6,889 nt of DNA. Source: Pseudomonadota bacterium. GTDB taxonomy: Bacteria > Myxococcota > Polyangia > GCA-2747355 > JACKDQ01. Location: NCBI GenBank assembly GCA_030591195.1, contig JAUVBO010000136.1, positions 1-6,889 on the forward strand, in the 5' to 3' direction. Positions 1 to 6,105 of the stretch are shown here, one piece after another. The translations under genes and the position numbers were made by a program. The notes under the pieces are model-generated. The model did not search any database and had not been told where the DNA came from. It saw only the letters and a list, made by a program, of their open reading frames with translations. Positions within the stretch are counted from its first letter, which is position 1, and each line of letters opens with the position of its first letter.

Positions 1-80
1 GCGTAGCTCCTCCTCGAAATACCTCTGGTATTACTTCGTCGTCGCGCCTTGCCTCGCGGGCGCCATCCTGCGCGATCAAC
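1..80. repeat. Hairpin-centred intergenic element, possibly a dispersed repeat
   Basis: A perfect inverted repeat AATACC-TCT-GGTATT lies at 18-32. It is flanked by similar trinucleotide-rich arms, TCCTCCTCG at 8-16 and TTCGTCGTCG at 35-44, and then by a GC-rich stretch to about base 80. The segment is less GC-rich than the genes and no coding signal is evident, although one frame stays open from 2 to 184. The layout resembles small palindromic repeats scattered between genes in proteobacterial genomes, and I have an impression of having seen similar sequences in deltaproteobacteria. That is memory, not a search result. It could equally be the terminator hairpin of a gene to the left, although no T-tract follows it. 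The outer limits are approximate. Confidence 0.35.
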
Positions 81-167
81 CCATCGCTTCAACCTGGAAC
101 CGGTCTAGCGGGTGTCCCAAGCGTGCCCCCCAATACTTGGGCGGTCGACCGATCGCTCTCCGTCTGT

Positions 168-192
168 CCCACAAATCACAGTGACTGGTGGG
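168..192. promoter_or_regulatory. 25-bp dyad, candidate operator upstream of the efflux operon
   Basis: The sequence is symmetric about A180. The inner arms are TCAC (176-179) and GTGA (181-184), and the outer arms are CCCAC (168-172) and GTGGG (188-192). Ten of the twelve base pairs match; only 173/187 and 175/185 fail. It sits in the most AT-rich part of the upstream region, 51 bases before the first start codon. Size and symmetry suit binding by a dimeric helix-turn-helix regulator of the TetR, MarR or GntR type. No regulator gene lies in the window, so a binding partner cannot be named. An RNA hairpin is the alternative. Confidence 0.45.
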
Positions 193-222
193 GAACAAAA
201 CCACCCCCGACGCGGGTAATAC
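192..222 (+). promoter_or_regulatory. Weak candidate promoter for the efflux operon
   Basis: GGAAC at 192-196 resembles the -35 element used by many ECF sigma factors. Downstream, GGTAAT (215-220) or TAATAC (217-222) is the only AT-rich hexamer at about the right distance and could be a -10 region. The spacing is not ideal and neither element is a strong consensus match. The placement just downstream of the 168-192 dyad, and before the ribosome binding site at 231-235, is what makes it plausible. Confidence 0.2.
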
Positions 223-230
223 GACGAGTC

Positions 231-235
231 GAAGG
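231..235 (+). promoter_or_regulatory. Ribosome binding site of the TolC-family gene
   Basis: GAAGG ends 8 nt before the ATG at 244. It is a moderate Shine-Dalgarno match and supports this start, which also begins a credible signal peptide. Confidence 0.5.
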
Positions 236-243
236 CATACCCC

Positions 244-1740
244 ATGACAGCACACGCTCCGACCGCCGCGCTCGCGCTCCTTGTTTTCGGCTTCTCCTCC
301 GCCGCCGGGGCCACTCCGGCGCGCCCGAAGGTCGGCAAGCTGACCCGCGCCCGGGCGGTGGAGCTGGGCGCCACGCGCAACCTCGCCCTGCTCGCCCACC
401 GCGCCGAGCGTGCCCGCCAGGCGCTGCTGCCCGACGCCCGCCGGATGGACTACATCCCGATGTTGACGGTCAGCGCCGACCTCGCCGACGATGCCCCCGG
501 CACCACGACGCCCGGCGACCGCCAGCGACGACTGACCTACGGCACCGGGGTGCACTGGACCTCGACGATCGGCACCCAGCTCGCGGCAGCGCTCGACATC
601 GACCAGCGGCTCGGCCCCCAAGGCGGCGCGAGCGGCACGGCCAGCGGCGACCAGCACAGCGGCGCGCTTCAAGCATCGCTGACCCAGCCGCTGCTCAAGG
701 GCGCCTGGCGCGCGGGCGCGTCGACCCCGCTGCTCGAAGCGGAGCTCGACCAGCGGATCCAGCAGACGATCTTCATCGATCAGCTCGCCGCCCTCTTGGT
801 CGACGTCGAGGGCGCCTATTGGCAGCTGGCGCTGGCCCAGGCCGACGTGGCGATCAAGACCCGCTCCCGCGACCGCGCCCGGGGCCAGTACGACGACACC
901 AAGGAGAACATCCGCCGGGGCATCGTCCCCGAAGTGGAGATCTACGTCGTCGAGGAGAATCAGGTCTTCTTCGAGCAGGAGCTGCTCAAGGCGAGCGAGA
1001 ACCTCACGCTCGCCCGCCGGCGGCTGGCCCGGCTGCTCGACGTGGCGCCCGACTCGCCCCTCGAGGCCACCGACCGCCTCGAGCGACTCGACGCGAGGCT
1101 GCCGCGGCGCGATGCGATCACCCGCGCTGCCCTGCGGCGAAACCCGGGCTTGGTGGCCGATCGCTTGCGGCTCCAGCGCAGCCAGGTTCAGCTGGCCTTC
1201 GCCCGCAACCAGGCCCTGCCGTCGCTGGACCTCGGCGCGAGCCTCAAGCTCAACGGGCTCGACGACAGCTACCGCGACGCGTGGTCCGCGATCGGCGAGG
1301 CCAGGCGCGTCGACGCCCAGGTCGGCCTGAGCTTCAGCATCCCCCTCAGCTGGCGGGCCAACCGCGCCAGCAAGGCACGGGCCCGCCTGGCGGTTCGTCG
1401 GGAGCTGCTCCGGCTCCAGGACCGCGAGGCGACGGTCCGCTTCGAGGTCGCCGACCTGTTGACCAGGCTCGAGGCCCAGGTCAAGCGGCTCGAGCTCGCC
1501 CAGCGCCGGGTACGCCTCGGCGAGCTCAAGCTCGACGCGGAGCTCGAGAAGTACAAGCGCGGCATCTCGACGCTGGCCGACGTGGTCCGCTTCCAGCGCG
1601 AGCTCGACGGGTCACGGATCTCGCTGCGCCGCGACCAGGCGAACACCTGGAGCCTGCGAAGCAGGTTGCTGCGCAGCCAGGGCCGACTGCACGAGGCGCT
1701 GGGGATCTCCCTCGGCCGCGGCACGGAGCGTCGCTCGTGA
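244..1740 (+). CDS. TolC-family outer-membrane efflux protein
   Basis: This is the outer-membrane channel of a tripartite exporter: a trimer whose periplasmic helical tunnel docks onto adaptor proteins. The 498-residue length is usual for the family. Residues 1-23 look like a Sec signal peptide, with cleavage likely after A21-G22-A23; its n-region has no Lys or Arg, which is slightly odd. The mature protein shows the family's two-fold architecture. The first strand region contains LTQPLLKG (146-153), a typical TolC/OEP motif. A long amphipathic helical stretch follows (about 180-266, including YWQLALAQ at 192 and an Arg/Leu-rich end at 260-266). The second strand region contains PSLDLGAS (326-333), and a second helical pair runs to the C-terminus. 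It is the first gene of the operon, and its stop overlaps the ATPase start (GTGA). Its likely partners are the two adaptors downstream. The family is certain; the exported substrate is unknown. Confidence 0.93.
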   Translation: MTAHAPTAALALLVFGFSSAAGATPARPKVGKLTRARAVELGATRNLALLAHRAERARQALLPDARRMDYIPMLTVSADLADDAPGTTTPGDRQRRLTYGTGVHWTSTIGTQLAAALDIDQRLGPQGGASGTASGDQHSGALQASLTQPLLKGAWRAGASTPLLEAELDQRIQQTIFIDQLAALLVDVEGAYWQLALAQADVAIKTRSRDRARGQYDDTKENIRRGIVPEVEIYVVEENQVFFEQELLKASENLTLARRRLARLLDVAPDSPLEATDRLERLDARLPRRDAITRAALRRNPGLVADRLRLQRSQVQLAFARNQALPSLDLGASLKLNGLDDSYRDAWSAIGEARRVDAQVGLSFSIPLSWRANRASKARARLAVRRELLRLQDREATVRFEVADLLTRLEAQVKRLELAQRRVRLGELKLDAELEKYKRGISTLADVVRFQRELDGSRISLRRDQANTWSLRSRLLRSQGRLHEALGISLGRGTERRS

Positions 1741-2432
1741 TCGAGGGGAGCCACCCCGGCGGCCCGCTGATCGAGCTCCGGGGCGTGGAGAAGACCTTCC
1801 GCAGCGGCGAGCTGGAGGTCCCGGTGCTGCGGGGCATCGACCTGGTGATCGAGCACGGCGAGCAGGTGGCGATCATGGGGCGCTCGGGCGCGGGGAAGTC
1901 GACCCTGCTCAACGTCCTCGGCTGCCTCGACCAGCCCACCGGCGGCAGCTACCGCCTCGACGGCCACCCCATCGACGCCCTCGACGACGACGAGCTGTCG
2001 GTGGTCCGCGGCCGGACCATCGGCTTCGTCTTTCAGTCGTTTCACCTGCTGCGCGGCCTCTCGGTGACAGACAACGTCGCGCTGCCGCTGACCTACCAGC
2101 AGGTCCCGCCGCCCCAACGCCGCGAGCGGGCCACCGCGCTGCTCGAGCGCATCGGCCTCGGTCACCGCCTCGAGCACCGGCCCCACCAGCTGTCGGGCGG
2201 CGAGCGCCAGCGAGTGGCCATCGCCCGGGCGCTGGTCAACCACCCCTCCCTGCTGCTGGCCGACGAGCCGACGGGAAACCTCGACTCGAAGGCCAGCGCG
2301 AGGATCCTCGCCCTGTTCGACAGCCTGCACGACGAGCTGGGCATCACCGTGGTGATCGTGACCCACGATCCAGAAATCGGAGCCGCGGCCAAGCGCCTGG
2401 TGGAGGTCGCCGATGGCCGCGTCGCAAGCTAG
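1737..2432 (+). CDS. ABC transporter ATPase, MacB/LolD type (stand-alone)
   Basis: This cytoplasmic ATPase drives the MacB-type permease encoded at 3510-4820. With a GTG start at 1737, overlapping the upstream stop by 4 nt and preceded by GGAG at 1725-1728, it is 231 residues, the normal size for LolD- and FtsE-like subunits. All nucleotide-binding motifs are intact: Walker A GRSGAGKST (48-56), Q-loop Q100, signature LSGGERQ (152-158), Walker B LLLADEP with catalytic E177, D-loop NLDS (181-184) and switch histidine H210. The pattern LADEPTGNLD is characteristic of the MacB/LolD/FtsE group, whose permeases move substrates by periplasmic conformational change rather than passing them through the membrane. 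The same reading frame stays open back to 123, but that part overlaps the TolC gene and reads as Arg/Pro-rich noise. In Escherichia coli MacB this domain is fused to the permease; here it is separate, with an adaptor gene between the two. Confidence 0.95.
   Translation: MIEGSHPGGPLIELRGVEKTFRSGELEVPVLRGIDLVIEHGEQVAIMGRSGAGKSTLLNVLGCLDQPTGGSYRLDGHPIDALDDDELSVVRGRTIGFVFQSFHLLRGLSVTDNVALPLTYQQVPPPQRRERATALLERIGLGHRLEHRPHQLSGGERQRVAIARALVNHPSLLLADEPTGNLDSKASARILALFDSLHDELGITVVIVTHDPEIGAAAKRLVEVADGRVAS
2402..2407 (+). promoter_or_regulatory. Ribosome binding site of adaptor 1, inside the ATPase gene
   Basis: GGAGGT, a near-perfect Shine-Dalgarno, ends 5 nt before the ATG at 2413. It lies within the last codons of the ATPase gene and decides the start, which overlaps the ATPase by 20 nt. 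Confidence 0.75.
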
Positions 2433-3513
2433 CTCGCTGCAGCCGCGGGCCCTGCGTGCGTTCGCCACGCTGGTCGCCCCGCTCGCCACCTGCGCCCTGC
2501 TGGCGGTGGGCTGTGGCGAACAGCAGACCCTCGCGGTGCGCCAGGCGCCCGCCCGCCAAGAGGCTCCGCTGCTCCACGGTCGGATCGTCGCCCGGGCGTC
2601 GACGACCCTTCGCGCGCCGCAGAACGTCTTCCGCGTCGGCGGCTGGCACTCGACCTCCTCGTTCACCCACCTGATCGACGTCGCCGCCGAGGGCCAGGCG
2701 GTGACCAAAGACGAGGTGGTGGCACGCTTTCGCTTCCGCCACCAGCGGGCCAAGAGCTGGATCGACACCAAGGTCCGCCGGGCCGATGCCGCCGCCGAGA
2801 AGAGGGCGCTGCAGACGGCGCAGCGGACGCAGGAGCTCCTCGCTGACCAGCGCACGCGGGCGATCTTCGCCGACCGTGCGCGGATCAACACCCTCAAGGC
2901 GCCAGCGATCAGCAAGCGACAGCTGCGCCTCTACGAGATCGATCACCAGATCGCCTCATTCGAGATCGAGGCGATCAACCTGCGGATCACCGCCTATCGC
3001 CGGGAGGCCGCCGCCGTGACCGCCTTCCACCGTCAGGCCCGCTCCCGGGCCCGCGCCGAGGTCGCCCGCTACCACCGCTACAAGGAGCGCTATGTGCTGC
3101 GCGCACCCCATGCCGGCGTCGTCCGCTACGCCTACAACCGCCGGCGACGGCGTAAGATCCGCAAGGGCGACGGGATGAAGGCCGGCATGGCGGTGCTCTC
3201 GATCGCCCGCGACGCCCGGATCGCGGTCCGTTTCTTCGTCCCCGAGCACCGCCTCTCGGAGCTCCACGCTGGCGATCCGGTTGACGTGCTCTCGCTCACG
3301 GGTGACACGGCGCACGCGGCGCGGGTCGAGAGGATCGAGCGCTTCCCGCAAGAGATCGGCTTCCTCCGCGAGGACTCGCGCCTGCCCAACGCCCGCGAGA
3401 AGGCCTTCGTCGTCCGCGCCGAGTTCGAGCGGACGGCGACCGACCTCACCGCGGGCAACGAGGTTCGGGTGAGGGTTAGGACCCGCGCCGCCGCCGACGG
3501 AGGTGGTGCGTGA
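2413..3513 (+). CDS. Periplasmic adaptor (HlyD/MacA-like) lipoprotein, adaptor 1
   Basis: This membrane-fusion protein should link the inner-membrane permease to the TolC-like channel. Residues 1-34 form a lipoprotein signal (R12 and R15, then a hydrophobic run, then A31-V32-G33-C34), so the mature protein would be anchored by C34. The first lipoyl half-motif is around residues 75-110 (EGQAVTKDEVVARF). A long alpha-hairpin follows, about 115-225, with a tip that includes R157, L161 and AISK ending at 168. The second lipoyl half-motif begins LRAPHAGVV (229-237), and a beta-barrel runs from about 265 to 358. The protein ends there, at 366 residues, with no membrane-proximal domain. Two features are unusual: a polybasic loop (R243-K251) within the second lipoyl half, and a very high Arg content. 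Sequence divergence from classical MacA is marked, but the lipoyl-hairpin-barrel order is clear. The gene overlaps its neighbours at both ends (20 and 4 nt). I cannot assign a substrate. Confidence 0.85.
   Translation: MAASQASSLQPRALRAFATLVAPLATCALLAVGCGEQQTLAVRQAPARQEAPLLHGRIVARASTTLRAPQNVFRVGGWHSTSSFTHLIDVAAEGQAVTKDEVVARFRFRHQRAKSWIDTKVRRADAAAEKRALQTAQRTQELLADQRTRAIFADRARINTLKAPAISKRQLRLYEIDHQIASFEIEAINLRITAYRREAAAVTAFHRQARSRARAEVARYHRYKERYVLRAPHAGVVRYAYNRRRRRKIRKGDGMKAGMAVLSIARDARIAVRFFVPEHRLSELHAGDPVDVLSLTGDTAHAARVERIERFPQEIGFLREDSRLPNAREKAFVVRAEFERTATDLTAGNEVRVRVRTRAAADGGGA
3499..3504 (+). promoter_or_regulatory. Ribosome binding site of the permease gene
   Basis: GGAGGT ends 5 nt before the GTG at 3510. 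It supports that GTG, which overlaps the upstream TGA as GTGA, as the real start. Confidence 0.75.
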
Positions 3514-4820
3514 GCGACCGCTCACTCCCTGCTGCACCGCGGCGTCGCCCCCCCTCGCTGACCGCCTGGGTCGACGGCCTCCGCGCCGCGGTGACCCAGT
3601 GCCTGTCGCAGTTCCGGTCCAACTGGCTGCGGACGCTGTTGACCCTGCTCGGCATCGTCTTCGGGGTCGGCTCGGTGATCGCCATGGGCTCGATCGGCGA
3701 GGGCGCCCAGCGCGAGATCCTCGCCGCGATCGAGGACATGGGCGCCAACGCGACCCACGTCAAGGCGATGGCGGTCGAGGAGGCGAAGATCGGTGATGTG
3801 ATCAACGACAGCGTCGGGCTGCACCGCACCGATGTCGCCGCCCTGCGGCGCGTGCTGCCGATGGCCTCGGCGGTGGCCTACCGCGCCGGCCACGAGGTCC
3901 GGGTCACCGACCTGCGGGTCCAGCGCCACGAGCTCAAGGTCTTCGGCATCAGCCGCGGCTTCCTCGGTTTGCACCGACTCGAGACCGCCGCCGGCCGCGG
4001 GCTGCTCGGGGTGGACCACGGCCAGTACCGGCGGGTGGCGGTGATCGGCGCCGAGCTCGCCCGGCGCGCCTTCGGCGGGCCACGTCGGGCGGTCGGCAAG
4101 CGGATGCGGTTGGACTACGCTCACTTCGAGATCGTCGGGGTGCTCGAGGCCCGCGGCGCCGCAGCCGGGGATCCAGATGCCGCGCTGCCGATCGATCCGG
4201 AGCAATACGACATGGCCGCGCTGGTCCCGATCGAGACTGCTCATGAGGAGCTGAGCCCGCCCAAGACCTACAACGAGCTCGACATGATCTCCTTCCGCGT
4301 GGGGAGCACCGAGCAGACCCTCGCGGCCAAGCGGGTGATCGAGCCGACTCTGCGGGCGCTCCACGGCGGCGTGGTGGACTTCGAGGTCATCGCGCCGGAG
4401 GAGATCTTGCAGCAGCGCAAGAAGGCCCAGGCGCTGCTCAACATCGTCCTGGTCTCGATCGCCGCGATCTCGCTGATCGTCGGCGGCATCGGGGTGATGA
4501 ACATCATGCTGGCCAACATCATGGAGCGCGTCAGCGAGATCGGCCTGCGAAGAGCTGTCGGCGCGCGGCGCCGCGACATCCGTAACCAGTTCCTGCTCGA
4601 GGCGGTGATGATCTGCTTCATCGGTGGCGCGATCGGCGTCGTCTTCGGGCTCGCGATCTCCTATGGCGTGGCGGCGGTGGTCGGGTTGCCGGTGGCCTTC
4701 GCCTGGACCTCGGTGGTGCTGGCCTTCGGCATCTCGGTGGCGGTGGGGATCATCTTCGGCCTGATGCCCGCCCTCCGGGCAGCCAACATCAACCCGATCG
4801 AGGCGCTGCAGCATGCGTGA
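3510..4820 (+). CDS. MacB/FtsX-family ABC transporter permease
   Basis: This inner-membrane permease has the MacB layout. Transmembrane segment 1 is at about residues 42-60 (following SNWLRTLLTLLGI at 37-49). A large periplasmic domain of the MacB_PCD type spans about 65-305 and includes a typical VAVIGAELARRAFGG stretch. Three C-terminal segments follow at about 311-335, 364-390 and 400-420. Between the second and third lies the conserved cytoplasmic coupling region IGLRRAVGARRRDI, the expected contact with the ATPase, and the family's C-terminal pattern AANINPIEAL is present. Length is 436 residues, normal for a permease without the ATPase half of MacB. Members of this family act as mechanotransmitters: ATP-driven motion is passed to the periplasmic domain and pushes substrates through the adaptor and TolC. 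The start is GTG, coupled to adaptor 1 by a 4-nt overlap; the end overlaps adaptor 2 by 8 nt. LolC/E-like lipoprotein transport is less likely given the TolC and adaptor partners. Confidence 0.94.
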   Translation: MSDRSLPAAPRRRPPSLTAWVDGLRAAVTQCLSQFRSNWLRTLLTLLGIVFGVGSVIAMGSIGEGAQREILAAIEDMGANATHVKAMAVEEAKIGDVINDSVGLHRTDVAALRRVLPMASAVAYRAGHEVRVTDLRVQRHELKVFGISRGFLGLHRLETAAGRGLLGVDHGQYRRVAVIGAELARRAFGGPRRAVGKRMRLDYAHFEIVGVLEARGAAAGDPDAALPIDPEQYDMAALVPIETAHEELSPPKTYNELDMISFRVGSTEQTLAAKRVIEPTLRALHGGVVDFEVIAPEEILQQRKKAQALLNIVLVSIAAISLIVGGIGVMNIMLANIMERVSEIGLRRAVGARRRDIRNQFLLEAVMICFIGGAIGVVFGLAISYGVAAVVGLPVAFAWTSVVLAFGISVAVGIIFGLMPALRAANINPIEALQHA

Positions 4821-6060
4821 CTTCGGTACTCACCTCGGAATCGTAGCTTCCCTGGCGCTAGCGGGCTCGCTGTCGAGCTGCAAACGAGCACCGCAGCAAG
4901 GCTACCGGGTGGTCGCCCAGGTGACCAAGGGCCGGCTGGTCTTCGCCAGCAGCTTCTACGGCGACCTCGAGGCGCGCAAGAGCATCGCGATCCACACGCC
5001 CGACCTCAGCGGCGTCAGCCACCTCACCGTCGAGACGGTGCTCGACGACGGCACGGAGGTGAAGCAGGGCGACGTGGTGCTGACCTTCGAGAAGGGCCCG
5101 ATCGAGGACGACCTGACCGAGGAGCGGGCGAAGCTCGCGGTGGCCAAGGCGCAGCTGCGGCAGGTCGACGGGCAGCTCGACATGGAGCGGATCGAGCTCG
5201 AGCTACAGGTCAAGCGCCGCGAGATGGCGACCCAGCGGGCGAAGCTCAACCTGGTCGTCGGCGTCAACCTGATCTCCAAGCTGGATCTGGAGCGCGCCAA
5301 GCTCGACCACCAGCGGGCAAAGCTCGACCTGGCCCTCGCCCGGCGGGCGCTGCGCTCGTTCGCCAAGAAGCGCAGATCGGCGCTCGAGGTCGAGCGGCTC
5401 AAGGTCACCGCGATCGAGGAGAAGGTCGCCGGCTTCGAGCAGAACCTGGCAAAGACCGCGCTGCGGGCCCCGGCCAGCGGGGTGCTCTACGGCCCCTATA
5501 CGCGGCTGAACTGGGTCCGCGGCAAGGTCGCGCCAGGCAGCGTCACTCGCCCTGGTGACAAGCTGCTCGAGCTGCCCGACCTGGCCTCGTTCAACGCGGT
5601 ACTCTACGTGCGGCAGCGAGACGCGGCCCTGCTCAAGGTCGGCGACCGGGCCACGGCCGAGGCCACGGTACAGCCGGGGCGGTCGATCGGCGGCAAGGTG
5701 GTCCGCAAGGAGTCCTTCGCGACCACGCGCAACCAGCGCTTCGGCACCGAGGAGCCGGCCGGCAACCTCAAGGAGATCAAGATCGTGCTCGAGCTGTCCG
5801 ACATCTTGCCCGGCCTTCGCCCGGGCGGATCGGTCCGCGCCGACATCGCCTCGACCCTGCGCGAGCGGGCGCTGCTGGTGCCCCTGGCCGCCCTGCGCGA
5901 ACAGGGCAAGGGGCACCGGGTGACCCTCGAGAGCGGCGCCGAGCGCGCGGTCAAGATCGGGCTGTCGTCGACCACCCACGCCGAGGTCCGCTCGGGTCTC
6001 TCGGAGGGCGACCGGGTCTTGCTCGGCACCCCGCTGGCCGCTCCCGACGCTGGCAAGTAG
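4813..6060 (+). CDS. Periplasmic adaptor (MacA/RND-type) lipoprotein, adaptor 2
   Basis: This is the second membrane-fusion protein of the operon, 415 residues. The signal ends in a good lipobox, L20-S21-S22-C23, followed by Lys at +2. The first lipoyl half is around residues 50-95 (DGTEVKQGDVVLTFE). The alpha-hairpin (about 97-215) is strongly coiled-coil-like and contains RAKL four times (105, 142, 161, 168), the last two exactly one heptad apart. The hairpin tip carries K144, V148 and S155, a conservative variant of the R-x3-L-x6-S docking motif of MacA/AcrA-type adaptors. The second lipoyl half is LRAPASGVL (217-225), a beta-barrel spans about 245-348, and a membrane-proximal domain runs from LVPLAAL (355-361) through the GLSEGDRVLLG region near the C-terminus. 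Adaptor 1 lacks this last domain, so the two are probably not interchangeable. The start overlaps the permease stop (ATGCGTGA); GAGG at 4800-4803 is a modest ribosome binding site. Confidence 0.92.
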   Translation: MRDFGTHLGIVASLALAGSLSSCKRAPQQGYRVVAQVTKGRLVFASSFYGDLEARKSIAIHTPDLSGVSHLTVETVLDDGTEVKQGDVVLTFEKGPIEDDLTEERAKLAVAKAQLRQVDGQLDMERIELELQVKRREMATQRAKLNLVVGVNLISKLDLERAKLDHQRAKLDLALARRALRSFAKKRRSALEVERLKVTAIEEKVAGFEQNLAKTALRAPASGVLYGPYTRLNWVRGKVAPGSVTRPGDKLLELPDLASFNAVLYVRQRDAALLKVGDRATAEATVQPGRSIGGKVVRKESFATTRNQRFGTEEPAGNLKEIKIVLELSDILPGLRPGGSVRADIASTLRERALLVPLAALREQGKGHRVTLESGAERAVKIGLSSTTHAEVRSGLSEGDRVLLGTPLAAPDAGK

Positions 6061-6089
6061 CTCCAGGCCCCACCCCCCAGCAGGTCACA

Positions 6090-6098
6090 TGTTACCGT
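6090..6098 (+). promoter_or_regulatory. Candidate extended -10 box, leaderless promoter of the Cys-rich lipoprotein gene
   Basis: TGT-TACCGT fits an extended -10 (TGn followed by TAnnnT), and the box ends 7 nt before the ATG at 6106, the spacing at which transcription would begin at the start codon itself. The bases just before the ATG (CTCCGGG) contain no Shine-Dalgarno, which agrees with a leaderless message. No clear -35 is seen. The 45-nt gap also contains a C-rich run at 6068-6078. Readthrough from the exporter operon remains possible, because no terminator hairpin is present. Confidence 0.4.
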
Positions 6099-6105
6099 CT
6101 CCGGG

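Noticed and set aside
116..141. CCCAAG/CTTGGG inverted repeat with a 14-nt loop
   Set aside because: Only 6-bp arms with a long loop and no T-tract; weaker than the 168-192 dyad and likely by chance.
143..155. Overlapping palindromes GGTCGACC and CGATCG
   Set aside because: Short self-complementary words are common in GC-rich DNA; nothing else marks this as a site.
2..184. Open frame at the left edge with a hydrophobic stretch, possibly the end of an upstream gene
   Set aside because: The hydrophobic part comes from the hairpin element and the remainder is Arg/Ser/Pro-rich; there is no start within the window and no family likeness.
123..1736. Long open frame running into the ABC ATPase, which would add 538 residues to its N-terminus
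   Set aside because: It overlaps the clear TolC-family gene in another frame, is Arg/Pro/Gly-rich with no domain, and the ATPase has a well-placed GTG start at 1737 with normal family length.
1269..2915. 548-codon open frame on the minus strand
   Set aside because: It is antisense to the TolC, ATPase and adaptor 1 genes, low in complexity and rich in Arg/Ser/Ala; a by-product of GC-rich third positions on the plus strand.
3522..4814. 430-codon open frame on the minus strand opposite the permease
   Set aside because: It mirrors almost exactly the permease gene and reads as Asp/His/Gln/Arg-rich sequence without a motif; the plus-strand product has full MacB features.
6061..6105. Possible terminator between adaptor 2 and the lipoprotein gene
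   Set aside because: No stem-loop or T-run is present; only a C-rich stretch, which is not enough to call a Rho-type site.
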